Origin: an uncultured Pelagibacteraceae bacterium
GTDB taxonomy: Bacteria > Pseudomonadota > Alphaproteobacteria > Pelagibacterales > Pelagibacteraceae
NCBI GenBank assembly: GCA_902592445.1
Contig: CACJEN010000002.1
Span: 62,001 to 126,000 of the forward strand
Reading direction: 5' to 3'
DNA length: 64,000 nucleotides
A program made the position numbers and the translations under genes. This document shows positions 46,681 to 55,174 of the stretch, piece after piece. The notes under the pieces are model-generated. The model did no database searches, had not been told where the DNA came from, and saw only the letters and a program-made list of their open reading frames with translations. The number at the start of each line of letters is the position of its first letter. The stretch's first letter is position 1.

Positions 46681-48501
46681 ATGTGTGGGATAGTAGGCAT
46701 AACAAGTTCTAAGGAAGTCACTTCTAGAATAATAGGATCTTTAAAAAAACTTGAATATAGAGGCTATGATTCAGCAGGTATAGCGACAATATCTGAAAAT
46801 AATATAAATGAAGTGAAGTGCGAAGGTAGGGTAAATGAATTGGAAAAAAATATTAGTCAAATCAATTTATCAGGCACAATAGGAATTGGTCATGTAAGAT
46901 GGGCTACACATGGGAAGCCAAGTGCAGTCAATGCTCATCCTCATTCGACAGATAATGTTTCAGTTGTACATAATGGTATTATTGAAAATTCTACCATTCT
47001 TAAGAAAATGTTAGAAAATAAAGGATATAAATTTAAGTCACAAACAGATACAGAGGTAATAGTTCATTTAGTGACAGATTATTTAAAAAAAAATAATCTT
47101 AAAGACACAATTATAAAAGTACTTAAAAAATTACATGGGAGTTTTGCATTAGGAATAATTTTTAAAGATCAACCAGATTTAATAATTGGTGCTAGGAGAG
47201 GATCCCCATTAGCTGTAGGTTACGGTCCAGATGAACATTATTTAGGATCAGACTCTTACGCTCTTAAATCAATGACAAATAAAATATCATACCTTAACGA
47301 CGGTGAGTTTTGTATTTTAAAAAAAGATGAAGTTGAATTTTTTGATACAGATGGAGTTAAAATAAATAAAGAAATTTTAAATTTATCTAAGGACGAGCAA
47401 AATTACGAAAAAGGACAATATAAATATTTTATGGCAAAAGAAATAGATGAACAACCTGTAACATTAAAAAATTGTATTAATGAATATATCGATAAACATA
47501 ATAACGATATAAATATTTATAATTTTCCATGGAAAATAAACGATATTTCCTCAGTTGTGCTAATAGGGTGTGGCACAGCTTACCACTCTTGTTTAGTTTC
47601 AAAATATTGGTTTGAACAGAATACAAATTTGGATGTCTCGGTGGATGTTGCATCTGAGTTCAGATATAGAAAAATTAAATTTAAACAAAACACACTTTAT
47701 ATATTTGTTTCACAATCTGGAGAGACAGCTGATACATTTGCAGCACTCGATTTATGTAAGAAAAACAACGTAAAAACATGCGCAATAGTAAATGTTGTAG
47801 AAAGTTCGATTGCAAGGGATGCAGATTTAGTTTTGCCAATTCACTGTGGACCAGAAATTGGAGTTGCTTCTACAAAAGCCTTTTTGGGTCAAATGCTTGT
47901 TCTATATTTGCTGTGTACAAAAATTTCTTACGAGCAAAGATCAATTTTGAAAAAAGTTTATAAAAAGAAAATTAAAGATTTACTGTCATTATCTAAATCT
48001 ACAAAAGAAACTTTAAATGTAGATAACAAAATTTATAATTTAGGAAAAGATTTTGCTAATTCCAAAGGATCTATGTTTTTAGGAAGAGGCTACTCTTATC
48101 CAATTGCTCTTGAGGGTGCTTTAAAACTTAAGGAACTTGCTTATGTACACGCTGAGGGATATCCAGCTGGTGAAATGAAACATGGTCCACTTGCTCTAAT
48201 AGAAGATGGTATGCCAGTTGTTGTAATTGCACCAAGAGACGAACATTACAAAAAGACAATTTCTAATATGCAAGAAGTAATATCGAGAGGCGCAAAAGTA
48301 TTACTTATTACAAGTAAGAGCACAGATGAAATTTTTTCTGAAAATATTTGGGAGAAAATTGAAGTTGAAAATATATCTGACGAGTTATTACCTTTTTTAA
48401 CTACAATCCCTTTACAAAAATTGGCATATTACTCAGCTTTAGATAAAGGCTTTGACATTGATAAACCTAGAAATCTTGCAAAATCGGTTACTGTTGAATA
48501 A
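46681..48501 (+). CDS. glmS: Glutamine-fructose-6-phosphate aminotransferase
   Basis: 'MCGIVGITSSKEVTSRIIGSLKKLEYRGYDSAGIA', SIS domains, C-terminal 'DKPRNLAKSVTVE'. Confidence 0.96.
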   Translation: MCGIVGITSSKEVTSRIIGSLKKLEYRGYDSAGIATISENNINEVKCEGRVNELEKNISQINLSGTIGIGHVRWATHGKPSAVNAHPHSTDNVSVVHNGIIENSTILKKMLENKGYKFKSQTDTEVIVHLVTDYLKKNNLKDTIIKVLKKLHGSFALGIIFKDQPDLIIGARRGSPLAVGYGPDEHYLGSDSYALKSMTNKISYLNDGEFCILKKDEVEFFDTDGVKINKEILNLSKDEQNYEKGQYKYFMAKEIDEQPVTLKNCINEYIDKHNNDINIYNFPWKINDISSVVLIGCGTAYHSCLVSKYWFEQNTNLDVSVDVASEFRYRKIKFKQNTLYIFVSQSGETADTFAALDLCKKNNVKTCAIVNVVESSIARDADLVLPIHCGPEIGVASTKAFLGQMLVLYLLCTKISYEQRSILKKVYKKKIKDLLSLSKSTKETLNVDNKIYNLGKDFANSKGSMFLGRGYSYPIALEGALKLKELAYVHAEGYPAGEMKHGPLALIEDGMPVVVIAPRDEHYKKTISNMQEVISRGAKVLLITSKSTDEIFSENIWEKIEVENISDELLPFLTTIPLQKLAYYSALDKGFDIDKPRNLAKSVTVE

Positions 48502-48535
48502 TTAGTAAAGTCTGTTAAAACAATTTCAAGTTGAA

Positions 48536-49915
48536 ATGAAAAATTGGAAAACAAATAGCTGGAGAAAATATCCTGTAAAACATCAGCCTACATATGATGA
48601 TGAAAAGGAATTAGATATTGTTTTAAATAAGTTAAAAACTTTTCCACCTTTAGTTTTTGCGGGTGAAACAAGACATTTAAAAAAACAATTATCAGAGGTT
48701 GTTGATGGCAAGGCTTTTCTTTTACAAGGGGGAGATTGTGCAGAGAGTTTTGCGGAATTTCATCCAGACAATATAAGAGATACTTTTAAAGTTATACTTC
48801 AGATGTCTTTAGTTTTAACTTATTCTGCATCATTACCTGTAGTAAAACTTGGAAGAATTGCTGGACAATTTTCAAAACCTAGAAGTGCTCCAACTGAAAA
48901 ACAGGGTGACAAAGAACTACCTAGCTATTTAGGTGATAACATTAATGCAATAGATTTTAATGAGAAAGCTAGACGACCTGATCCTAAAAGATTGTTTAAA
49001 GCATACTCTCAATCGGCATCAACACTAAATCTTTTACGAGCCTTCTCCAAAGGAGGTTTTGCAGATTTAAATAAAGTTCATTTGTGGAATTTAGACTATA
49101 TAAAAAAGAGCCCTCAATCTAAAAAATTTAAAGAGTTAGAAGATAAAATTGCTGATGCATTAGCTTTTATGGAAGCATGTGGAATAACTTCAGATTTCAA
49201 TAATAGATTGTACACTGTAAACTTTTGGACATCTCATGAGGCTTTGCATTTGCCTTTTGAAGAAAGTATGACAAGAGTAGACTCTACAACTGGTGAGTAT
49301 CACGATACTTCTGCTCATTTTGTGTGGATTGGAGATAGAACAAGACAATTGGATGGTGGACATGTTGAGTTCTGTAGAGGAATTGAAAATCCAATTGGTA
49401 TAAAATGTGGACCAACATCTAAACCAGATGAAATCGCTAAAATTTGTGAAGCTATTAATCCTAAAAATGAAAAAGGAAAAATAACCTTAATTTCAAGATT
49501 TGGTCACCAAAACGTAGAAAAATTTTTGCCAAAATTAATAAGAGGAATAAAAAAAGAGGGCTTAAATGTTCTTTGGTCATGTGATCCTTGTCACGGTAAC
49601 ACCATTAAAGCGTCAACTGGATTCAAAACAAGACCATTTAACGACGTAGTTAAAGAAGTTAAAAATGTTTTTTCAGTTCATCAAGCAGAAGGCTCATACG
49701 CCGGAGGGTTGCATGTTGAAATGACTGGCCAAGATGTGACAGAGTGTACTGGTGGAGCAAAAAAAATATCTGATGCCGATTTATCAAGCAGATATCATAC
49801 TCACTGTGATCCAAGATTAAACTCGGATCAAGCTATTGAATTAGCTTTTTTAATTTCAGATGAGATAAAAAAGAATAGTTTGTATTCCAAATCTGCAATC
49901 AAAGCGGCATCTTAA
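48536..49915 (+). CDS. Class II 3-deoxy-7-phosphoheptulonate synthase
   Basis: 'PPLVFAGETRHLKKQL...FLLQGGDCAESF', 'VLWSCDPCHGNTIKASTGFKTRPF', 'GSYAGGLHVEMTGQDVTECTGGA'. Confidence 0.95.
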   Translation: MKNWKTNSWRKYPVKHQPTYDDEKELDIVLNKLKTFPPLVFAGETRHLKKQLSEVVDGKAFLLQGGDCAESFAEFHPDNIRDTFKVILQMSLVLTYSASLPVVKLGRIAGQFSKPRSAPTEKQGDKELPSYLGDNINAIDFNEKARRPDPKRLFKAYSQSASTLNLLRAFSKGGFADLNKVHLWNLDYIKKSPQSKKFKELEDKIADALAFMEACGITSDFNNRLYTVNFWTSHEALHLPFEESMTRVDSTTGEYHDTSAHFVWIGDRTRQLDGGHVEFCRGIENPIGIKCGPTSKPDEIAKICEAINPKNEKGKITLISRFGHQNVEKFLPKLIRGIKKEGLNVLWSCDPCHGNTIKASTGFKTRPFNDVVKEVKNVFSVHQAEGSYAGGLHVEMTGQDVTECTGGAKKISDADLSSRYHTHCDPRLNSDQAIELAFLISDEIKKNSLYSKSAIKAAS

Positions 49916-49952
49916 CCATTTAAAAATATAATTTTATTTCTATATTTAATTT

Positions 49953-50690
49953 ATGGACCCTAAAGATAAAGTCGATCATATTAAAAATTGGATTTTAAAT
50001 TACGTTAATTCTATGCCAATGAAGGCCAAGTCATTAGTAATTGGGATTTCTGGAGGTATAGATTCTTCAGTATCTAGCACATTAAGTGCAATGACTGGTT
50101 TAAAAACAATAGTTTTATCTATGCCTATAAAACAAAAATCGGTACAACATGATTTAAGTTTAGCCCATCAAGATTGGTTAAAAAAAAATTTTAGTAATGT
50201 AGAAGGTCATACATTAGAACTTGATAGCTTGTTTAAAACATTTGAAGGAACTTTAAATAACTTTGGTAATGAACATGGAATGGCAAATTCTAGAGCAAGA
50301 TTAAGAATGACCACACTGTACCAAGTTGCAGCAGCAAACAGCGGAATAGTTGTTGGAACTGGAAATAAAGTGGAAGATTTTGGAGTAGGTTTCTATACAA
50401 AATATGGTGATGGAGGTGTTGATATTTCTCCAATAGCTGATTGTAACAAAACAGAAGTTTGGGAACTTGGTAAAGAACTTGGAATATTGAAAGAGATAAT
50501 TGATGCCCCTCCAACAGATGGATTGTGGGATGATGGTCGTACAGATGAAGGCCAACTTGGTTTGAGTTATAGAGAACTTGAAGAAGCAATGGAAAATGAA
50601 AACTCAGTAAATAGAGAAAAATATAATTCAATAAGAAGAACAAATTTGCATAAAATGGAACCTATTCCAGTGTGCAAAATCCCAAATTAA
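49953..50690 (+). CDS. nadE: NAD+ synthase (ammonia-dependent type)
   Basis: PP-loop 'VIGISGGIDSSVSSTL', 'GIVVGTGNKVEDFGVGFYTKYGDGGVDISPIADCNKTEV'. Confidence 0.93.
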   Translation: MDPKDKVDHIKNWILNYVNSMPMKAKSLVIGISGGIDSSVSSTLSAMTGLKTIVLSMPIKQKSVQHDLSLAHQDWLKKNFSNVEGHTLELDSLFKTFEGTLNNFGNEHGMANSRARLRMTTLYQVAAANSGIVVGTGNKVEDFGVGFYTKYGDGGVDISPIADCNKTEVWELGKELGILKEIIDAPPTDGLWDDGRTDEGQLGLSYRELEEAMENENSVNREKYNSIRRTNLHKMEPIPVCKIPN

Positions 50691-50735
50691 TCAAATAGAT
50701 TCACAAATCTATAATTTAAGTATATTCCTAGTTGT

Positions 50736-52097
50736 ATGGCTGAAGATATATTTTTAACTAATAGTCTTGATGGCAAAAAAATTAAATTCGTACCAAAAAA
50801 TGAAAAATCTATTGGTATGTATGTATGCGGACCAACAGTGTATGATGATCCACATATAGGTAATGCAAGACCTTTAGTTGTATTTGATATTCTTTTCAAA
50901 ATTTTGAAAAAAAAATACGGGTTCCACTCAGTTAAATATATTAGAAACATAACGGACATTGATGATAAAATCATTCAAGCGTCAAATGACAAAAAAATTT
51001 CAATAAAAGATTTAACTTTAAAAATCACAGAAAGTTTTCATGACGATTGTAAATATTTAAAGTGTGAGGAGCCAACTAATGAACCAAAGGCAACTGAAAA
51101 TATAAATCAAATGGTTGATATGATCACTGATTTAGAAAAAAAAGGTTATGCATATTCAAATAAAAACCACGTGTATTTCGAGCTAAATAAATTTGAAGAT
51201 TATGGCAAACTTTCAAATAAAAAATTAGATGAATTAATTGCTGGCTCAAGAGTTGAAGTATCTGAATTTAAGAAAAATCCAGAAGATTTTGTTTTATGGA
51301 AACCATCTGCAGATGGTGAGCCATCATGGGAGTCTCCTTGGGGAAAAGGTAGGCCAGGTTGGCATTTAGAATGTTCAGCTATGTCAAAAAGATACTTAGG
51401 AGATGAATTTGATATTCATGGCGGAGGTAGAGACTTGATATTTCCACACCATGAAAATGAAATAGCTCAATCTAGATGCGCAAATGGAACCAAATCTTTT
51501 GCAAATTATTGGGTTCATAATGGATTTATTACTTTATCAAATGAAAAAATGGCTAAATCTCAAGGAAATATTTTAAAAATAAAAGACTTTAAAAATAAAT
51601 ACAATGGTCAAGTTTTAAGATTAGCATTAATTACCAGTCATTACAGACAAGGACTTGATTGGAACGACAAGCTAATATTAGAGTGTGAGAAGACTTTGAC
51701 GAAGTGGTATTCTGTATATATTCAAGTTAATGAAAAAATATCCGTATCTCATGATATTTTATCTCCTCTTTATGATGATTTAAATACACCAGGCTATATT
51801 GCAAATTTACATTCTTTGTATTCCAAAGCTTCCTCGGGAACAGATGAGGATAAAATTGTTTTTGTCAAAGCTTGTAATTTTGTTGGACTTTTAACAGATA
51901 CCAAAGAGGAATGGATGAAGTATAAAAAAAGTTCAATAAAAATATCAGAAGATGAAATTAAATCTAAAATTGATGAGAGAAACAAAGCAAGATCTGACAA
52001 AAATTATGAATTAGCTGATAAAATTAGACAGGATCTTTTTGATAAGGGTATTTTAATTGAAGATAAAGATGGTACAACCTCGTGGAAATTAAAATGA
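50736..52097 (+). CDS. cysS: Cysteinyl-tRNA synthetase
   Basis: 'MYVCGPTVYDDPHIGNARPLVVFDIL' HIGN, 'GRPGWHLECSAM', 'KMAKSQGN' KMSKS-like. Confidence 0.96.
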   Translation: MAEDIFLTNSLDGKKIKFVPKNEKSIGMYVCGPTVYDDPHIGNARPLVVFDILFKILKKKYGFHSVKYIRNITDIDDKIIQASNDKKISIKDLTLKITESFHDDCKYLKCEEPTNEPKATENINQMVDMITDLEKKGYAYSNKNHVYFELNKFEDYGKLSNKKLDELIAGSRVEVSEFKKNPEDFVLWKPSADGEPSWESPWGKGRPGWHLECSAMSKRYLGDEFDIHGGGRDLIFPHHENEIAQSRCANGTKSFANYWVHNGFITLSNEKMAKSQGNILKIKDFKNKYNGQVLRLALITSHYRQGLDWNDKLILECEKTLTKWYSVYIQVNEKISVSHDILSPLYDDLNTPGYIANLHSLYSKASSGTDEDKIVFVKACNFVGLLTDTKEEWMKYKKSSIKISEDEIKSKIDERNKARSDKNYELADKIRQDLFDKGILIEDKDGTTSWKLK

Positions 52098-53695
52098 GTA
52101 AAGAAAAAATCTATATATTTGATACCACCTTAAGAGACGGAGCTCAAACACAGGGAGTAGACTTTTCTTTAAATGAAAAAGAAAAGATTGCAAAATCCCT
52201 TGATAATCTAGGTGTTGATTATATTGAAGGTGGATGGCCAGGGGCAAATCCGACAGATACAGAATTTTTTAACAAAGATCAAAATTTTAAAAATGCAAAC
52301 CTTACTGCATTTGGTATGACCAAAAAATCAGAGCACAGCGCAAATAACGACCCAATGTTATCCTCATTGATTAATTCTAAAAGTAAATCGGTTTGTTTGT
52401 TCGGCAAGGCATGGGATTTTCATGTTGATGTAGCTTTAGGCATTTCAAATAACCAAAATCTGGAAAATATTAGCGAAAGTGCAAAACATATTGTGAGCTC
52501 TGGTAAAGAATTTATGTTTGATGCTGAGCACTTTTTCGATGGTTATAAATCTAATGCTGAATATGCAATATCGTGTTTAAAATCTGCATATGATAATGGT
52601 GCAAGATGGATCGTACTGTGTGATACAAATGGCGGAACTTTACCTCACGAGGTTTCAAAAATTGTTGAAGATGTTACAAAACATATCCCTGGAAAAAATC
52701 TAGGAATTCATGCTCACAATGATACTGAAAATGCAGTTGCAAATAGTTTGGTAGCAGTTCAAGCTGGAGTGAGACAAGTTCAAGGAACTATCAATGGGTT
52801 AGGTGAAAGATGTGGAAATGCTAATCTTATGTCCCTAATCCCAAATTTTTTCTTTAAAAAAGATTTCTCAGATAAATATGAAATAAGTATTAAACCTGAA
52901 AATATCAAAAATTTAACACAATGCTCCAGACTATTAGATGAAATATTAAATAGAAAACCAAATAAACATTTGCCTTATGTTGGAGCTTCTGCATTTTCAC
53001 ATAAAGGAGGAATGCATGTATCTGCTGTTCAAAAAGATCCAAAAACCTATGAACATATAAATCCTGAAAATGTGGGTAATGTGAGAAATATTGTTGTTTC
53101 GGATCAATCTGGACAATCTAATATTATGTCTCGATTAAACGCTATTGGTATTAATATTAAAAAAGACGATCCAAAAATTAAAAAACTTTTACACGAGGTA
53201 AAAGATAGAGAGTTTATTGGCTATAGTTACGATGGAGCAGACGCATCTTTTGAATTATTAGCACGTAGACTTATGGGAGATATTCCAAGATATATTTCTA
53301 TTAATGAGTACGATGTATCTGTAAAAAAAGATTCTTCTGGTGAGGTAATGTCATTTGCAAAAGCAAAACTTGAAGTTGATGGTCATGAAATATTATGTGA
53401 AGGCGAGGGAAACGGCCCTGTTAATGCACTTGATAATGCGATTAGAAAAAATGTAAACAAACTAGAAAAATATTCAGAATATTTAAAAGATTTAAAATTA
53501 GTGGATTATAAAGTTAGAATTCTAAATACAGGTACTGGAGCAGTTACTAGAGTTTCAATAGAGAGTGCAGACTCAAAACATGGGAATTGGTTTACAATTG
53601 GAGTTTCTCCAAATATCATTGATGCTTCTTTTAAAGCTTTAGTTGATAGTTTAGATTATAAATTATTCAAAGATAATGCTCCAGCTAGCACTTAA
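52082..53695 (+). CDS. cimA: Citramalate synthase (true start likely 52094)
   Basis: 'IYIFDTTLRDGAQTQGVDFSLNEK', 'LGIHAHNDTENAVANSLVAVQAGVRQVQGTINGLGERCGNANL'. Confidence 0.92.
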   Translation: MEIKMSKEKIYIFDTTLRDGAQTQGVDFSLNEKEKIAKSLDNLGVDYIEGGWPGANPTDTEFFNKDQNFKNANLTAFGMTKKSEHSANNDPMLSSLINSKSKSVCLFGKAWDFHVDVALGISNNQNLENISESAKHIVSSGKEFMFDAEHFFDGYKSNAEYAISCLKSAYDNGARWIVLCDTNGGTLPHEVSKIVEDVTKHIPGKNLGIHAHNDTENAVANSLVAVQAGVRQVQGTINGLGERCGNANLMSLIPNFFFKKDFSDKYEISIKPENIKNLTQCSRLLDEILNRKPNKHLPYVGASAFSHKGGMHVSAVQKDPKTYEHINPENVGNVRNIVVSDQSGQSNIMSRLNAIGINIKKDDPKIKKLLHEVKDREFIGYSYDGADASFELLARRLMGDIPRYISINEYDVSVKKDSSGEVMSFAKAKLEVDGHEILCEGEGNGPVNALDNAIRKNVNKLEKYSEYLKDLKLVDYKVRILNTGTGAVTRVSIESADSKHGNWFTIGVSPNIIDASFKALVDSLDYKLFKDNAPAST

Positions 53696-54423
53696 TGTCT
53701 TTTAAAAATATTTCTTTTATTTTACATAAACCACAATTATCTGAAAATATAGGTGCATGTGCTAGAGCAATTAAAAACTTTAATTTTCAAAAATTATTAT
53801 TAGTTGAACCTAAACCAATTTTTCCTAATGATAAAATTATAGCAACTTCAGTTGGTGCAAAAGATATTATAAAGGGAGCAAAAGTATTTAATCATATAGA
53901 AAAATCAATAAATAAAATTGATATACTAGTTGCAACATCTGCAAGATTTAGGAATAAAAATATTAAACATATATCTATTTCAGAATTAAATAAAATTGAT
54001 TACAATAAAAAAGTTGGTTTTATCTTTGGTTCAGAGGCATCAGGCTTATCAAACGAAGAAGTGAGTTATGCAGACTATACTTTGCAAATTCCAAGTAATA
54101 AAAATTTTAGATCGTTAAATCTATCACATAGTCTAATTATAGTTGCACAAATTATTAGCAGTTTAATTTCTAATAAAAAATATAAGATTGAAAAGTCGAA
54201 AAAAATTAAATCAGCATCCAAAAAGGATATTCAAAGCATGCTTTCTTTATGTGTTAATAATTTAGAGCAAAGAAATTTTTTTAATCCCCCTGAAAAAAAA
54301 CCAATCATGTTGGAAAATTTGAGAAGTATTTTTTACAAAATGAACTTATCAGAAAAAGAAACTCGCATTTTATCGAGTGTATTTGCTGGTTTAACTAAAA
54401 AAAGGTTGATTGACAAAACTTAA
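53695..54423 (+). CDS. SpoU/TrmH-family RNA methyltransferase, TrmJ-like
   Basis: 'ISFILHKPQLSENIGACARAIKNF', 'VGFIFGSEASGLSNEEV', 'NLSHSLIIVAQI' SPOUT knot motifs. Confidence 0.9.
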   Translation: MSFKNISFILHKPQLSENIGACARAIKNFNFQKLLLVEPKPIFPNDKIIATSVGAKDIIKGAKVFNHIEKSINKIDILVATSARFRNKNIKHISISELNKIDYNKKVGFIFGSEASGLSNEEVSYADYTLQIPSNKNFRSLNLSHSLIIVAQIISSLISNKKYKIEKSKKIKSASKKDIQSMLSLCVNNLEQRNFFNPPEKKPIMLENLRSIFYKMNLSEKETRILSSVFAGLTKKRLIDKT

Positions 54424-54448
54424 CATCTGCTTATAAAGCCGATATTCA

Positions 54449-55066
54449 ATGACAAAAAGATTAAACTCTAAACATAAAGTTGATAGAAGGTTAAAGGTAA
54501 ATCTTTGGGGAAGACCAAAGAGTCCTTTTAATACAAGAGCTTATCCCCCAGGGCAGCATGGACAAACCAAGTCACAGAAACCATCCGATTATGGAATTCA
54601 ACTTCAAGCAAAACAAAAATTAAAATCTTATTACGGTAACATGAACGAAAGACAGTTCAGAAATATGTATAAAAAAGCGATTATGAAAAAAGGTGACACA
54701 GCAGAAAATTTAATTGGGTTACTTGAGAGAAGGTTAGATGCCGTTATTTATAGATCAAAGTTATCAAATACTATTTTTTCATCGAGACAGTTGATTAACC
54801 ATGGTCATGTTAGAGTTAATGGAAAAAAAGTAAATATTGCTAGCTTTCAAGTAAAAGAAGAAGACACTATTGAAATTAGAGATAAATCTAAATCACTAGC
54901 TTTAATAGATATCGCTCTTGCTAACAAAGAAAGAGAAGTGCCAGAATATCTTCAGCTAGATGAGAAAAACAAAAAAGTAAAATTTGTAAGAGTTCCAGCT
55001 TTTGAAGAAGTTCCTTATCCTGTTGTAATGGAACCTAATTTAGTAATTGAATATTATTCAAGGTAA
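54449..55066 (+). CDS. rpsD: 30S ribosomal protein S4
   Basis: '[12 protein letters not shown]', '[14 protein letters not shown]...[22 protein letters not shown]'-type S4 domain. Confidence 0.96.
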   Translation: MTKRLNSKHKVDRRLKVNLWGRPKSPFNTRAYPPGQHGQTKSQKPSDYGIQLQAKQKLKSYYGNMNERQFRNMYKKAIMKKGDTAENLIGLLERRLDAVIYRSKLSNTIFSSRQLINHGHVRVNGKKVNIASFQVKEEDTIEIRDKSKSLALIDIALANKEREVPEYLQLDEKNKKVKFVRVPAFEEVPYPVVMEPNLVIEYYSR

Positions 55067-55174
55067 AAAACCCCCTATATTTACACAAATTAATTATCAG
55101 CTCTGCTATGCATTTATTTAAACTATAAATTTGTCTAAATAATATTAAATTACGAGTATTAAAGAAAATTTAGT

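Noticed and set aside
50290-50643. 117-aa and 84-aa ORFs antisense to nadE
   Set aside because: Leu/Tyr/His-rich shadow frames overlapping a gene with all NAD synthase motifs.
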